From Alphaproteobacteria bacterium (GTDB taxonomy: Bacteria > Pseudomonadota > Alphaproteobacteria > Thalassobaculales > Thalassobaculaceae), in the NCBI GenBank assembly GCA_024742275.1, contig JANSYS010000003.1, forward strand, positions 248,001-312,000: a DNA stretch of 64,000 nt, in the 5' to 3' direction. Both the position numbers and the translations under genes were made by a program. The notes under the pieces were generated by a model, which worked only from the letters and a program-made list of their open reading frames with translations, searched no databases and was not told the DNA's origin. Below, piece by piece: positions 29,209-38,553 of the stretch. The number at the start of each line of letters is the position of its first letter. Position 1 is the first letter of the stretch.

Positions 29209-29973
29209 TCAGTCGCCTTGTCGCATCGGCAGACCGGCGTCGGCCATCGCCTGCTTCGCCTCGCTGATGCGGTAGGTGCCGAAATGGAAGATCGAGGCGG
29301 CAAGCACCGCGCTGGCATGGCCGTCCCGGACGCCGTCGACCAGATGGTCGAGCGTTCCCACGCCGCCGGACGCGATCACCGGCACCGGGACCGCATCCGA
29401 AATCGCGCGGGTCAGAGGAATGTCGAAACCCTGCTTGGTGCCGTCGCGGTCCATGGAGGTCAGGAGAATCTCCCCGGCGCCGTACTCGGCCATTCGTTGC
29501 GCCCACGCAACGGCATCAAGACCGGTCGCGTTGCGGCCGCCATGGGTGAAGACCTCGAACCGACCCTCGCCGACGCTCTTGGCGTCGACGGCGACGGTGA
29601 TGCACTGGCTGCCGAACTTGTGCGCCGCCTCCCGGACGAAATCCGGATTGTTCACCGCCGCCGTGTTGATCGAGACCTTGTCGGCGCCTGCCAGCAGCAG
29701 CTTGCGGATGTCCTCGACGGTCCGCACCCCGCCACCGACGTTCAGCGGCATGAAGCACTGCTCGGCAGTCCGGGCGATGACGTCGAAGATCGTTTCCCGG
29801 TTTTCGTGGCTGGCGGTGATGTCGAGGAAACAGAGCTCGTCCGCCCCCTCGGCGTCGTAGAGCTTGGCCTGCTCGACCGGGTCCCCGGCATCCACCAGAT
29901 CGACGAAGTTCACGCCCTTGACCACCCGTCCGTCCTTGACGTCGAGACAGGGAATGACCCGAACCTTGAGCAT
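29209..29973 (-). CDS. hisF: Imidazole glycerol phosphate synthase, cyclase subunit
   Basis: HisF, 254 residues, uses ammonia from HisH to close the imidazole ring and release AICAR. It is a TIM barrel with the two catalytic Asp in [14 protein letters not shown] (position 11) and ITVAVDAKS (near 130), and phosphate sites in [10 protein letters not shown] and VIASGGVGT. The start overlaps the hisA stop by a single base triplet arrangement (ATGA-type junction at 29973). Confidence 0.98.
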   Translation of the reverse strand: MLKVRVIPCLDVKDGRVVKGVNFVDLVDAGDPVEQAKLYDAEGADELCFLDITASHENRETIFDVIARTAEQCFMPLNVGGGVRTVEDIRKLLLAGADKVSINTAAVNNPDFVREAAHKFGSQCITVAVDAKSVGEGRFEVFTHGGRNATGLDAVAWAQRMAEYGAGEILLTSMDRDGTKQGFDIPLTRAISDAVPVPVIASGGVGTLDHLVDGVRDGHASAVLAASIFHFGTYRISEAKQAMADAGLPMRQGD

Positions 29974-30707
29974 CAGGCGTCCTCCCCGGACAGTGCCCGA
30001 ACGGCGCCGGCGACATCGACCCGGCCGTCGTAGAGTGCCCGGCCGACGATGGCGCCGGCCACACCGTCGCCCGCCAGTGTGGCGATCGCCTTCAGGTCGT
30101 CCAGCGACGAAACCCCGCCCGACGCGATCACCGGCGTCGACAAGGCCCGGGCGAGCGCGCCGGTGGCGTCGAGATTCGGTCCCTGGAGCGCGCCGTCCCG
30201 GTCGATATCCGTGAAGATGATCGCCGCGACGCCTGCGTCCTCGAACTTCAGGGCAAGGTCGGTGGCGGCGATCTCGGACGTCTCGGCCCAACCCTGGACC
30301 GCGACCTTGCCGCCGCGAGCGTCGATGCTAACGGCGATGCGGCCGGGATTGTCGCGGCAGGCCGCTATCACGAGATCCGGATCGCGGAGAGCAACGGTTC
30401 CGAGGATAACCCGGCTGACGCCGGCGTCGAGCCAGGTGTCGATATGGGCGCGCGACCGAATTCCGCCGCCGAGCTGAACCGGCACGTCGACCGCCGACAG
30501 AATCGAGCGGACCGCGTCGCCGTTCACCGCCTCTCCGGCGAAGGCGCCGTCCAAATCGACCACATGGATCCAGGCGCATCCGGCGCTCTGGAACGCCCGC
30601 GACTGACTTGCCGGGTCGGGATTGTAGACCGTCGCGGCATCCATCTCGCCGCGCAGCAAGCGGACGCACGCGCCCCCCTTGAGGTCGATGGCGGGATACA
30701 GGATCAC
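29973..30707 (-). CDS. hisA: ProFAR isomerase
   Basis: HisA, 244 residues, isomerises ProFAR to PRFAR, the HisF substrate. The TIM barrel opens [18 protein letters not shown] with the catalytic Asp8, and has [25 protein letters not shown] with the second catalytic Asp, and [13 protein letters not shown]. It overlaps the GNAT gene by 4 bases upstream and hisF downstream, forming a tightly coupled hisH-GNAT-hisA-hisF-hisE series. Confidence 0.98.
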   Translation of the reverse strand: MILYPAIDLKGGACVRLLRGEMDAATVYNPDPASQSRAFQSAGCAWIHVVDLDGAFAGEAVNGDAVRSILSAVDVPVQLGGGIRSRAHIDTWLDAGVSRVILGTVALRDPDLVIAACRDNPGRIAVSIDARGGKVAVQGWAETSEIAATDLALKFEDAGVAAIIFTDIDRDGALQGPNLDATGALARALSTPVIASGGVSSLDDLKAIATLAGDGVAGAIVGRALYDGRVDVAGAVRALSGEDA

Positions 30708-31279
30708 GACGGGCCGGGCTCCGTGGCTGGGATGGAGAGGTTCTTGAAATAGTAGAGGCCGCGAATGTTACCGTCGCGCGTCCGTGCGTAGTACGGATGT
30801 TCCCCGAACTTTTCGAAGCCGAGCGCTTCGTAAAGCCGGATCGCGGCCCGCTGAGTTTCGCGCACGTCGAGGTTCATGACGCCAAACCCGAGATCGCGCG
30901 CATGGTTTTCGGCGATCTGCGTCAGATCGCGCGCCAAGCCGTGGCCGCGGGCCCAAGGCGCGACGAAAGAGGTCGTGAACTGACAGGCGAAGCTCTGCGC
31001 CTCGTTGTTGCGCGGTGGCCGGTGCAACTGACAGGACCCGGCGATCACCCCGTCCAGGCGGCCGACGAACAGGTCGCGCTCGGGGATCAGCAGCGTACCC
31101 CGCCAGTACGCCTCCAGGGTCTCGCGCGGCGGCGGCGTCAGCCAGCCGAAGCCGCCGCCGTCGATGATCGCAGCCTCGGCCGCGTCACACAGGTCGTTGA
31201 GGTCCCCCGCGGACAAGGCGGTGATCCGTTCGACCACCGTCGTCGGACGCGAAGATGGTTGGCTCTGATCGCCCGTCAT
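30704..31279 (-). CDS. GNAT-family N-acetyltransferase inside the his cluster
   Basis: A 191-residue acetyltransferase. The acetyl-CoA region reads [21 protein letters not shown] (R/Q-x-x-G-x-G/A-like) and is followed by [30 protein letters not shown], the usual GNAT strand-helix end. Its substrate is unknown. The ATG at 31279 overlaps the hisH stop by 4 bases and its own stop overlaps hisA by 4 bases, so it is translationally locked into the his operon. That position is known in other alphaproteobacteria, suggesting a linked but unproven role. Confidence 0.9.
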   Translation of the reverse strand: MTGDQSQPSSRPTTVVERITALSAGDLNDLCDAAEAAIIDGGGFGWLTPPPRETLEAYWRGTLLIPERDLFVGRLDGVIAGSCQLHRPPRNNEAQSFACQFTTSFVAPWARGHGLARDLTQIAENHARDLGFGVMNLDVRETQRAAIRLYEALGFEKFGEHPYYARTRDGNIRGLYYFKNLSIPATEPGPS

Positions 31280-31935
31280 GGCGTCCATCCGATAAAGTTC
31301 GCGATGAGACGCAGGCCGGTTGCCTGGCTCTTCTCGGGGTGGAATTGGGTGCCGACCAGATTGTCGCGTCCGACCACGGCGCAGATCTCCCCGCCGTAGT
31401 CGACCGTGGCCAGCTTCTGCTCGGCCGCGCTGGCACGCATGGCGTAGGAATGGACGAAATAGGCGTGATGTCCGTCTTCCAGGCCGGTGAGCACCGGATG
31501 ATGACCGGCGCTGACCGTCAGCACATTCCATCCCATATGCGGCACCTTGCGCGGTCGCCCGTCTTCCTCGTCGGACGGCTCGATCCTGTGGACCTCCCCG
31601 TCGATCCAGGCGAAGCCCTCGGTCGTCAGATGTTCGAAGCCGGCTCTCGCCATGAGCTGCATGCCGACGCAGATGCCGAGAAACGGCACGGCATCGCGGA
31701 TCACCCGCTGCTCCAGCGTGTCGCGCAGACCGTCCACCCGATCGACGCCGGCGCGGCAATCGGCGAACGCCCCGACGCCGGGCAGGACGATCCGATCGGC
31801 GGCGGCGATGGTGGCCAGATCGTCGGTGACGCGGATTTCGGCCGACGCCCCGGACTCCCGAGATGCCCGCTCGAACGCCTTGGCCGCCGAGCGCAGGTTC
31901 CCTGACCCGTAATCGATAATCGCAATGGTCTGCAT
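31276..31935 (-). CDS. hisH: Imidazole glycerol phosphate synthase, glutaminase subunit
   Basis: HisH, 219 residues, hydrolyses glutamine to supply ammonia to HisF. It opens IAIIDYGSGNLRSAAKAFER and has the oxyanion/nucleophile motif FLGICVGMQLM with the catalytic Cys near 87, then GWNVL and the His-Glu pair in TQFHPEKSQ. The ATG at 31935 is preferred over a GTG at 31944 on family alignment. The next gene upstream on the strand is the unrelated MerR-like ORF, so the hisH operon probably has its own promoter in 31936-31987 or further back. Confidence 0.97.
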   Translation of the reverse strand: MQTIAIIDYGSGNLRSAAKAFERASRESGASAEIRVTDDLATIAAADRIVLPGVGAFADCRAGVDRVDGLRDTLEQRVIRDAVPFLGICVGMQLMARAGFEHLTTEGFAWIDGEVHRIEPSDEEDGRPRKVPHMGWNVLTVSAGHHPVLTGLEDGHHAYFVHSYAMRASAAEQKLATVDYGGEICAVVGRDNLVGTQFHPEKSQATGLRLIANFIGWTP

Positions 31936-31987
31936 TTGACCCACTCAGGTTTTCGGCCGAGTTCATATCAGGGCTGACAGAGTATCG

Positions 31988-32434
31988 CTAGGTTTGTCCG
32001 AGCGTCCTAATTCGGCTAACAACGGTGTCATGAATTTGCTTCACTGGAAGAATAAATGCGAACTCGTATTGTCCGTCATCGCTTAAATTTTCTAATACTT
32101 GCTCTCGCGTTCTTAGAAAAACACTTTTTCCATCGGTAACGATGAAATCAATATCTGCATAGTCTATTCGCCGCCTACCATATCTATTCTGAATTTTTTT
32201 GATCGCCGATTTTAAACGAGCGACTTGAATACCCCGTTCTAATAACTGTCCGAGAGCAATTACGAGTATCAAATCATCGAATGCGTAGCTCCTAGAGACG
32301 CCCCTCCGCTTTCTAACCGTCGATTTCGGAACAAGGACGCCCTCCCGGAACAAATAGTGAACCATCGCTGTCGAGAGGCCCCCGATTCGGGCCACCTCCG
32401 ACGTACTGTACATCCTTTGATAAGCTTCCAGCAT
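31988..32434 (-). CDS. MerR-like HTH protein, AT-rich, possibly transferred
   Basis: About 148 residues. The N-terminal HTH (MYSTSEVARIGGLSTAMVHY, then LFREGVLVPKS and a RRGVSRSYAFDDL segment) is MerR-like. The C-terminal half (DFIVTDGKSVFLRTREQVLE, then DGQYEFAFILPVKQIHD) resembles the tail of MerR/DUF433-type regulators seen in antitoxin-like contexts. The coding sequence is visibly AT-rich (line 32041-32100 has 21 G/C of 60) and unlike the flanking his genes. Starts at 32452 (TTG), 32434 (ATG) and 32413 (ATG) are all possible. No toxin partner is seen beside it. Confidence 0.7.
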   Translation of the reverse strand: MLEAYQRMYSTSEVARIGGLSTAMVHYLFREGVLVPKSTVRKRRGVSRSYAFDDLILVIALGQLLERGIQVARLKSAIKKIQNRYGRRRIDYADIDFIVTDGKSVFLRTREQVLENLSDDGQYEFAFILPVKQIHDTVVSRIRTLGQT

Positions 32435-32604
32435 ATATTTAGTCTTGGGCAAGACTTATACATTGTCAAAAATATTAGTGATTCCAATCCTCTTTTAAAA
32501 TGAAAGATTGTGTATTTTTCGGCTCAACTGGATGCTTGCCAACACAAAGTTTCGTGTCACCTTGAATTAGGGGACGCTGCATCTTGTGGTCATCAATGGA
32601 GAAG

Positions 32605-32754
32605 ATGATGATGGATTTCCAGTTCAAATTCCGCATTCGAACCCAGCCGAAGCAGGACCACCGTCCCGACCAGTTTTATCGGGATCTCGTGATCGCTTTT
32701 TGGGCAGCGGTAGCGGTGCTACCTGTGCAGTACGTGCTGAGCTGGTTGGTGTAG
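32605..32754 (+). CDS. Small putative membrane protein (49 residues)
   Basis: Short ORF beginning with three consecutive ATG codons (32605, 32608, 32611), preceded by GGAG at 32598-32601, which spaces best to the second or third ATG. The basic first half (FQFKFRIRTQPKQDHRPDQF) is followed by one hydrophobic segment (LVIAFWAAVAVLPVQYVLSW) that could span the membrane. The stop is 5 bases short of the convergent hisB stop. No family is recognised, and it runs against the his genes. Translation is supported only by the ribosome site and the sensible topology. Confidence 0.5.
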   Translation: MMMDFQFKFRIRTQPKQDHRPDQFYRDLVIAFWAAVAVLPVQYVLSWLV

Positions 32755-32759
32755 AAAGC

Positions 32760-33359
32760 TCAATCGCTCCGCAGGGCGCCCTTGGTCGACGGCACGGCGT
32801 CGGCCTTGCGCGGGTCGATCTCCACGGCCGCGCGCAGAGCGCGTGCCAGACCCTTGAAACAGGTCTCGACGATATGGTGGCTATTCTCACCCTTGAGATT
32901 ATCCACGTGCAGGGTCGCACCCGATGCCTGCGCGAAGGCGCGGAACCATTCCTTGAACAGTTCGGTATCGAAATCACCGACCTTCTGGGTCGGAAAGACG
33001 ACGCCCCATGACAGATACGGCCGTCCCGAGAGATCGATCGCCACCCGGGTCAGCGCCTCGTCCATCGGCAACAGACAGGCGCCATAGCGGGTGATGCCCC
33101 GCCTTTCGCCGAGGGCCTGGGCGACCGCCGAGCCGACCGCATAGCCGGAATCTTCGGTGGTGTGGTGAGCGTCGATATGCAGATCGCCTTCGGCTTTCAC
33201 CGTCAGGTCGATGAGGGAATGGCGCGACAGCTGCTCCAGCATGTGGTCGAGAAAACCGATGCCGGTCGCCACATCGTAGGCGCCGGTTCCGTCCAGATCG
33301 ACGGAGGCGGAAATGCGGGTCTCGTTGGTGTTGCGCTCGACGCGCGCCGTTCGGGCCAT
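32760..33359 (-). CDS. hisB: Imidazoleglycerol-phosphate dehydratase
   Basis: HisB (monofunctional), 199 residues, dehydrates IGP to imidazole-acetol phosphate. The two Mn-binding signatures are [20 protein letters not shown] and [20 protein letters not shown], plus [15 protein letters not shown]. The ATG at 33359 has GGGAGGG 5 bases upstream; the longer in-frame ORF is non-coding. It is cut off from hisH by the AT-rich MerR islet, and is divergent from hslV. Confidence 0.98.
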   Translation of the reverse strand: MARTARVERNTNETRISASVDLDGTGAYDVATGIGFLDHMLEQLSRHSLIDLTVKAEGDLHIDAHHTTEDSGYAVGSAVAQALGERRGITRYGACLLPMDEALTRVAIDLSGRPYLSWGVVFPTQKVGDFDTELFKEWFRAFAQASGATLHVDNLKGENSHHIVETCFKGLARALRAAVEIDPRKADAVPSTKGALRSD

Positions 33360-33538
33360 GCCACCCTCCCTGGAGAATGGCGGGTGTTTAGCAGGATGAA
33401 CCCCGATAGACCAGTCCGGGGAAAGCCGCCCCGGCGCAACGCCTCCCTTGCTTGAAGCCGCCCACCGGGACATTACATTCGCCAAACCACCGTTCCCGGG
33501 CATTTGAACCCAGGCGTCACCCAACAAGGCGGGCTTAC

Positions 33539-34084
33539 ATGTCAGACGATCCGACCCAGTGGCATGGCACAACGATCCTGGCCGTGCGGAAGGGCGACCG
33601 CGTGGTCGTCGCCGGCGACGGCCAGGTGACCTTCGGCAACACCGTGATGAAAGCGACGGCCCGCAAGGTGCGGCGGCTGTCGGGCGGCGGCGTGATCGCC
33701 GGTTTCGCGGGGGCCACCGCGGATGCCTTCACCCTGTTCGAACGGCTGGAAGCCAAGCTGGAACAGCATCCGGGCCAGCTCACCCGAGCCTGCGTCGAGC
33801 TGGCGAAAGACTGGCGAACCGACCGCTACCTGCGGCGTCTCGAAGCGATGATGGCCGTGGTCGACAGCAAGGTGTCGCTGGTCCTGACCGGAACCGGCGA
33901 CGTGCTGGAACCCGAGGACGGATTGATCGGGATCGGTTCGGGCGGTTCCTTCGCCCTCGCCGCCGCCCGGGCCCTGGCCGACCGCGACGACATGGACGCG
34001 GAAGCCATTGCGCGCCGCGCCATGGCAATCGCCGCCGATATCTGCATCTACACCAACGACAACGTGGTCGTCGAAACCCTATGA
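33539..34084 (+). CDS. hslV: HslV (ClpQ) protease subunit
   Basis: Threonine protease of the HslVU complex, 181 residues. After a short propeptide ([10 protein letters not shown]) comes the catalytic Thr in [20 protein letters not shown], then [20 protein letters not shown] and [16 protein letters not shown]. The ATG at 33539 fits the family; an upstream in-frame start at 33452 does not. The stop overlaps hslU by 4 bases (ATGA). Confidence 0.98.
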   Translation: MSDDPTQWHGTTILAVRKGDRVVVAGDGQVTFGNTVMKATARKVRRLSGGGVIAGFAGATADAFTLFERLEAKLEQHPGQLTRACVELAKDWRTDRYLRRLEAMMAVVDSKVSLVLTGTGDVLEPEDGLIGIGSGGSFALAAARALADRDDMDAEAIARRAMAIAADICIYTNDNVVVETL

Positions 34085-35391
34085 CCGATTTTTCCCCCCG
34101 CGAGATCGTTTCCGAACTCGACCGTTTCATTATCGGCCAGCACGATGCCAAGCGTGCGGTCGCCATCGCGCTTCGCAATCGGTGGCGCCGACGCCAGCTC
34201 GACGAAGGGCTGCGCGAGGAGATCCTCCCGAAGAACATCCTGATGATCGGCCCCACCGGCGTCGGCAAGACCGAGATCGCCAGGCGCCTCGCGAAGCTTG
34301 CGAACGCACCGTTCCTCAAGGTCGAGGCGACGAAATTCACCGAGGTCGGCTATGTCGGTCGGGACGTGGAATCGATCATCCGCGATCTGCTCGAATCCGC
34401 CATCTCCATGACCAGAGAGCGGATGCGCAAGGCGGTTCACGCCAAGGCCGAGTTGCATGCGGAGGAGCGGGTGGTCGACGCCTTGGTCGGCGACAACGCC
34501 AGCGCGGAGACACGGCAGAAGTTCCGCAAGATGCTGCGCGAGGGACAGCTCGCCGAACGGGAAATCGAGATCGACGTGACCAGCGCCGCTGGCAGCGGTC
34601 TGCCGACCTTCGACATTCCGGGCATGCCGGGCTCACAGATGGGGGTCCTGAACCTCGGCGACATGTTGGGCAAGGCGTTCGGCGGACAGCAGAAGCGCAA
34701 GCGGATGAGCGTGTCTGAGAGCTACGATGTCCTGGTCCGCGAGGAAGCGGATAAACTGCTGGACGAAGAAGCGGTCACCCGCGAGGCGATCGACCTTGTC
34801 GAGCAGAACGGCATCGTCTTCCTGGACGAGATCGACAAGATCGCGCGCTCGGAGGAAGGCCGCAGCGGCGACGTGAGCCGCGAGGGCGTTCAGCGCGATC
34901 TGCTGCCGCTGATCGAGGGAACAACGGTCGCCACGAAGCACGGGCCGGTGAAGACCGATTTTGTCCTGTTCATAGCCTCCGGAGCCTTCCATCTCGCCAA
35001 GCCGTCGGATCTGCTGCCGGAACTGCAGGGCCGTCTGCCGATCCGGGTCGAACTCAAGCCGCTGACCCGCGACGATTTCCGGCGGATCCTGACGGAGCCG
35101 GAAGCGAGCCTGGTGACCCAGTACAAGGCGCTGCTGGCAACCGAGGAAGTCACGCTGGAGTTCGCCGACGACGCAATCGAGGCACTGGCGGACATGGCCG
35201 TCGAGATCAACAGAACGGTCGAAAATCTCGGCGCGCGTCGGCTGCACACGGTCCTGGAAAAGCTGCTGGAGGATGTCAGCTTCACCGCGTCCGACCGGGC
35301 CGGACAGACGGTCACCGTCGATGCCGCGATGGTGCAGGAAAGGGTCGGCGAATTGGCGAAGGACAGCGACCTGAGCCGCTTCATCCTCTAG
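34081..35391 (+). CDS. hslU: HslU (ClpY) unfoldase
   Basis: AAA+ ATPase of 436 residues that unfolds substrates for HslV. The opening [20 protein letters not shown], Walker [18 protein letters not shown] near residue 57, [16 protein letters not shown], the I domain (about 110-240), Walker [13 protein letters not shown] and the C-terminal [18 protein letters not shown] that docks into HslV are all present. It is coupled to hslV by an ATGA overlap. Confidence 0.99.
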   Translation: MTDFSPREIVSELDRFIIGQHDAKRAVAIALRNRWRRRQLDEGLREEILPKNILMIGPTGVGKTEIARRLAKLANAPFLKVEATKFTEVGYVGRDVESIIRDLLESAISMTRERMRKAVHAKAELHAEERVVDALVGDNASAETRQKFRKMLREGQLAEREIEIDVTSAAGSGLPTFDIPGMPGSQMGVLNLGDMLGKAFGGQQKRKRMSVSESYDVLVREEADKLLDEEAVTREAIDLVEQNGIVFLDEIDKIARSEEGRSGDVSREGVQRDLLPLIEGTTVATKHGPVKTDFVLFIASGAFHLAKPSDLLPELQGRLPIRVELKPLTRDDFRRILTEPEASLVTQYKALLATEEVTLEFADDAIEALADMAVEINRTVENLGARRLHTVLEKLLEDVSFTASDRAGQTVTVDAAMVQERVGELAKDSDLSRFIL

Positions 35392-35413
35392 CTCGCATTG
35401 TCCGCGTGAAAGA

Positions 35414-35767
35414 CTAGGGGTCGCGCAGTTCCGCCAGGAGCGTGTCGATCCGGCTGTCGTCCAGATCGCGGATCCGGTGGGCCAGCAGGTTCGCCAGTTC
35501 CGTCGCCTTCGGACTCAACCCGCCGGTGTCCAGGACAACCCGCGGTCGCGAGATCTCCGATAACCGCCGCAGTTCCTCGGCCTCCTCCCAATCCAGGCTG
35601 AGACAGGCGTTGACCAGTTCCAGGAAGCCCGAGCGCGGTCGGGCGCGCTTGCCGTGCTCAACCGCCGAAAGATACGACGCCGACACGCCCAGCCCCTCGG
35701 CCATCGCCGCCAGAGTCAGGCCCCGCTCCTCGCGGAGTTCCCGCAGGCGCCGGCCGAGCGGCGTCAT
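35414..35767 (-). CDS. XRE-family HTH regulator
   Basis: A 117-residue protein with an N-terminal Cro/C1-type HTH (LGRRLRELREERGLTLAAMA, then EGLGVSASYLSAVEHGKRAR) and a helical C-terminus that may dimerise. Its ATG overlaps the Smr-gene stop by 4 bases, so it is the last gene of a run that includes lutC and smr. The target is unknown; control of the lut genes is possible but not shown. Confidence 0.9.
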   Translation of the reverse strand: MTPLGRRLRELREERGLTLAAMAEGLGVSASYLSAVEHGKRARPRSGFLELVNACLSLDWEEAEELRRLSEISRPRVVLDTGGLSPKATELANLLAHRIRDLDDSRIDTLLAELRDP

Positions 35768-36414
35768 GGGACGCTCCGATCCCGCCGACGCCGCAGAAGC
35801 ACGTACCACGCGCCCTTGCCGCCATCCTGAGGCTGGGCCGAGGTGAATGCGAGAATCCGCTCCTTGTTGGGATAGTCGCGCAGCCAGCCCGGCAAGGCCC
35901 GGCGGATCACACCGATTTCCCGCTCCTCGGCGCCCCAGGCCGGACGGTGCCAGTCCGGACGGCCCTTGCCCGTGATCACGAGAACGCAACGTCGGCCCAG
36001 CGCCTCCTGGCGGGCAAGAAAACCATTCAGCGCCACATGGGCCTTCTCCCGGCTCATGCCATGCAGATCGATCCGCGCCTCGATGGGCACCTGCCCCCGC
36101 TTCAGGCGGAGCTGCAGCCGGCGGTCCATGCCGGGGGCGCCGCCGTGGACATGATGGTCCAGGTGGGACGGCTGGATCTCGGGCGGCGGCATCCTCTGGG
36201 ATCCTACGGGAGCAGCCTTCCCCGCAGATTCCTGCACGGTTGCGGACGGATCGGGCAGCGGATCGGACGGCGGAGACGGGTCCGGAACCGGCTCCGGCGT
36301 GACCGCGTGCTCCGCGTGCCGATCGCTTTCGATCGGCTGGGCGTCCCGCAGAACCTTGCCGAACAGGTCGAGCTCGTCGGATGTGGGCCGTCTCGGTTTG
36401 CGTCGGCCCGCCAC
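35764..36414 (-). CDS. Smr-domain protein
   Basis: A 216-residue protein. A disordered Pro-rich stretch (about 30-95) precedes a C-terminal Smr domain with RIDLHGMSREKAHVALNGFL, then GRRCVLVITGKGRPDW and a basic end. Smr domains are nucleases or DNA/RNA-binding modules related to the MutS2 tail. The GTG at 36414 is chosen because TGAGG lies 5 bases upstream and relatives begin with the MAGRRKPR-like segment; a TTG at 36435 is in frame. In other alphaproteobacteria the gene often follows mltA; here it lies between lutC and the XRE gene. Confidence 0.9.
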   Translation of the reverse strand: MAGRRKPRRPTSDELDLFGKVLRDAQPIESDRHAEHAVTPEPVPDPSPPSDPLPDPSATVQESAGKAAPVGSQRMPPPEIQPSHLDHHVHGGAPGMDRRLQLRLKRGQVPIEARIDLHGMSREKAHVALNGFLARQEALGRRCVLVITGKGRPDWHRPAWGAEEREIGVIRRALPGWLRDYPNKERILAFTSAQPQDGGKGAWYVLLRRRRDRSVP

Positions 36415-36421
36415 GGCGGCC

Positions 36422-37123
36422 TCAGTCGGCGACAATGATGACGTGCAACCGGCGCGGACCGTGGGCGCCCATCTGGATCTTCTGCTCGATATCGCCGGTC
36501 CGCGACGGTCCAGTGATCAGGTTGACGGTCCGCGGCATCCCGAACCCGTCGCCGTCGGCCTTCGCCCGGGCCGCCCGGAACCGGGCCCAGGCGTCCTCCA
36601 GCGGACCGACCATCTGGCTGCGCCGAACCAACGCGATGTGGTTTTCCGGCAGGAAGTTCAAACCGGTCGGCGTCGCCGCGTCGGAGGTGAGCATCAGAGT
36701 GCCCGTTTCGGCGATGGCGGCGAAGACCGGCGTGACGCTGGTGTCTTCCGATCCATCGGAGGTGCCGGTCTTGACCTCCACCGTCGGCGCGGCCGACCAG
36801 TCAAGCGCACCGTCCGGGCTGTCGGCGAGCGCCGGCGCTTGGACCACGCGGGCCGGCAGGTTCTCACGGGACAGATAGGCGCGCACCGCCTCCGGCACGG
36901 CCTCAAAGCTGTCGACCTCGTCGACCGTACAGGCGAACTCCCGCGCTTTGTCCATGAACAACGCCGTCAGGCCCGCCGTGTCGCGTCCGGCCGTCCGATC
37001 CGGGATCAGGTTCCGTTGCGGCCGACCCAAGCGCTGGTGGAGCTGCGCTGCGTCGTCCCCGGCGAGCGCGCTTCGCCCGAGCGACTTGCGGATCGAGCCC
37101 AGAATGTCGTCGCGGGCGCTCAT
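36422..37123 (-). CDS. lutC: LutC, LUD-domain lactate utilisation protein
   Basis: A 233-residue LUD-domain protein, third subunit of the LutABC L-lactate oxidising complex. It has MSARDDILGSIRKSLGR at the start, a conserved AIAETGTLMLTS segment and PENHIALVRRSQMVG, typical of LutC/YkgG. The start overlaps the lutB stop by 4 bases. Unlike LutB it lacks iron-sulfur cysteines. The 37123 ATG is taken; the longer ORF upstream only shadows lutB. Confidence 0.93.
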   Translation of the reverse strand: MSARDDILGSIRKSLGRSALAGDDAAQLHQRLGRPQRNLIPDRTAGRDTAGLTALFMDKAREFACTVDEVDSFEAVPEAVRAYLSRENLPARVVQAPALADSPDGALDWSAAPTVEVKTGTSDGSEDTSVTPVFAAIAETGTLMLTSDAATPTGLNFLPENHIALVRRSQMVGPLEDAWARFRAARAKADGDGFGMPRTVNLITGPSRTGDIEQKIQMGAHGPRRLHVIIVAD

Positions 37124-38550
37124 GATCGGGTCCCCGCGGCGGCCCGTTCCTTGTAGAGATCGTGGAAGGTTCGGCCTTCCGGCGCCGGCATGTCCCGCAC
37201 GGAGGTCCAGCCGCCCGCGAGCGGCAGGCTGCTGAACCGGCCCTTGCCCCTGCCCATCCGGCCGAGAAGACCCGTCGCCACGCGGGTGGCGAGCCGGTAG
37301 AGACTCGGCCGGGTAGCGAAGTAGGACCATACCGATAAACCGGCTCTAGCCTTCTGAGGGGAAAGCCCTTTTTCGAATTCGCGCTGACGGTAGTGGCGCA
37401 TCATCTTCGGTAGGGGAATACGCATGGGGCACACACTCTCGCAGCGCCCGCAGAAGGTGGAGGCGTTGGGGAGATGCCCCGCCTCCTCGACACCGATCAG
37501 CGACGGCGTCAGCACCGACCCCATCGGCCCCGGATAGACCCAGCCGTAGGCGTGTCCGCCGACCGCCGCGTAGACCGGGCAGTGGTTCATGCAGGCGGCA
37601 CACCGGATGCAGCGCAGCATGTCCTGGAACTCCGTGCCCAGCATGGCACTGCGGCCGTTGTCCAGCAGGACGACGTGGAATTCCTCCGGTCCGTCCATGT
37701 CGGCGTCCCGTTTCGGGCCGGTCGAGAACGACGTATAGACCGACATTTCCTGGCCGGTGGCCGACCGCGCCAGAAGCCGCAGGATGGTGGACGCGTCCTC
37801 CAGGGTCGGGACGATCTTCTCCAGGCTGGCGACCACAACATGCGCCTTGCCCAGAAGCTGGGTCATGTCGCCGTTACCCTCGTTGGTCACGATGACGGTC
37901 GAACCTGTCTCGGCAATCAGGAAGTTGGCTCCGGTGATGCCCACATCCGCGGCGAAATAGCGTTCGCGCAGTTTCGCCCGCGCCTCGTCGGTGAAATCGC
38001 GCGGTTCCTCCAGGCGTCGGTTGGGATCGAGATCCGTGTGGTGCCGGCGGAAATCCTCGGCGATCTGCTCGCGGGTGACATGGATCGCCGGCGCGATGAT
38101 GTGGCTCGGCGGCTCGTGGCGCAGCTGGATGATGTACTCGCCGAGATCGGTCTCGATCGGCTCGACACCGTGCTCCTCCAGGTAGTCGTTGAGGCCGATC
38201 TCCTCGGCCACCATGGACTTGCCCTTGGTGACGGTCTTCGCCTCGCGTCGGCGGCAGATCTCGAGGATGGTCTCCCGCGCCTCGGCCGGGGTGCGGCACC
38301 AGTGGACGTGGCCGCCATTGGCGGTGACGTTCTCCTCGAAGCGCTCCAGGTAGAAGTCGAGATTGGCAAGCACGTGGTTCTTGATGTCGCGGCCGGCGTC
38401 GCGCAGCGCCTCGAACTCCGGCAGTTCGGAGACCACCTGGGCGCGCTTCTCCTGGAAACCCGTCTTCACGTTGCCGAGTGCGCGCTGAAGGGTCGCGTCG
38501 TTCAGCGCCCGATGGGCGTTGTCCTTGAACTGTCGGCTGGTCGACTGCAT
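37120..38550 (-). CDS. lutB: LutB, iron-sulfur lactate oxidation subunit
   Basis: A 476-residue protein with an N-terminal LUD domain (ADVGITGANFLIAETGSTVI, then EGNGDMTQL) and a C-terminal ferredoxin-like domain with two cluster motifs, CIRCAACMNHCPVY near 310 and CGRCESVCPMRIPLPK near 360. It is the electron-transfer core of LutABC, which oxidises L-lactate to pyruvate. It is coupled to lutC by ATGA, and lutA begins 3 bases upstream. Confidence 0.96.
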   Translation of the reverse strand: MQSTSRQFKDNAHRALNDATLQRALGNVKTGFQEKRAQVVSELPEFEALRDAGRDIKNHVLANLDFYLERFEENVTANGGHVHWCRTPAEARETILEICRRREAKTVTKGKSMVAEEIGLNDYLEEHGVEPIETDLGEYIIQLRHEPPSHIIAPAIHVTREQIAEDFRRHHTDLDPNRRLEEPRDFTDEARAKLRERYFAADVGITGANFLIAETGSTVIVTNEGNGDMTQLLGKAHVVVASLEKIVPTLEDASTILRLLARSATGQEMSVYTSFSTGPKRDADMDGPEEFHVVLLDNGRSAMLGTEFQDMLRCIRCAACMNHCPVYAAVGGHAYGWVYPGPMGSVLTPSLIGVEEAGHLPNASTFCGRCESVCPMRIPLPKMMRHYRQREFEKGLSPQKARAGLSVWSYFATRPSLYRLATRVATGLLGRMGRGKGRFSSLPLAGGWTSVRDMPAPEGRTFHDLYKERAAAGTRS

Positions 38551-38553
38551 CGC

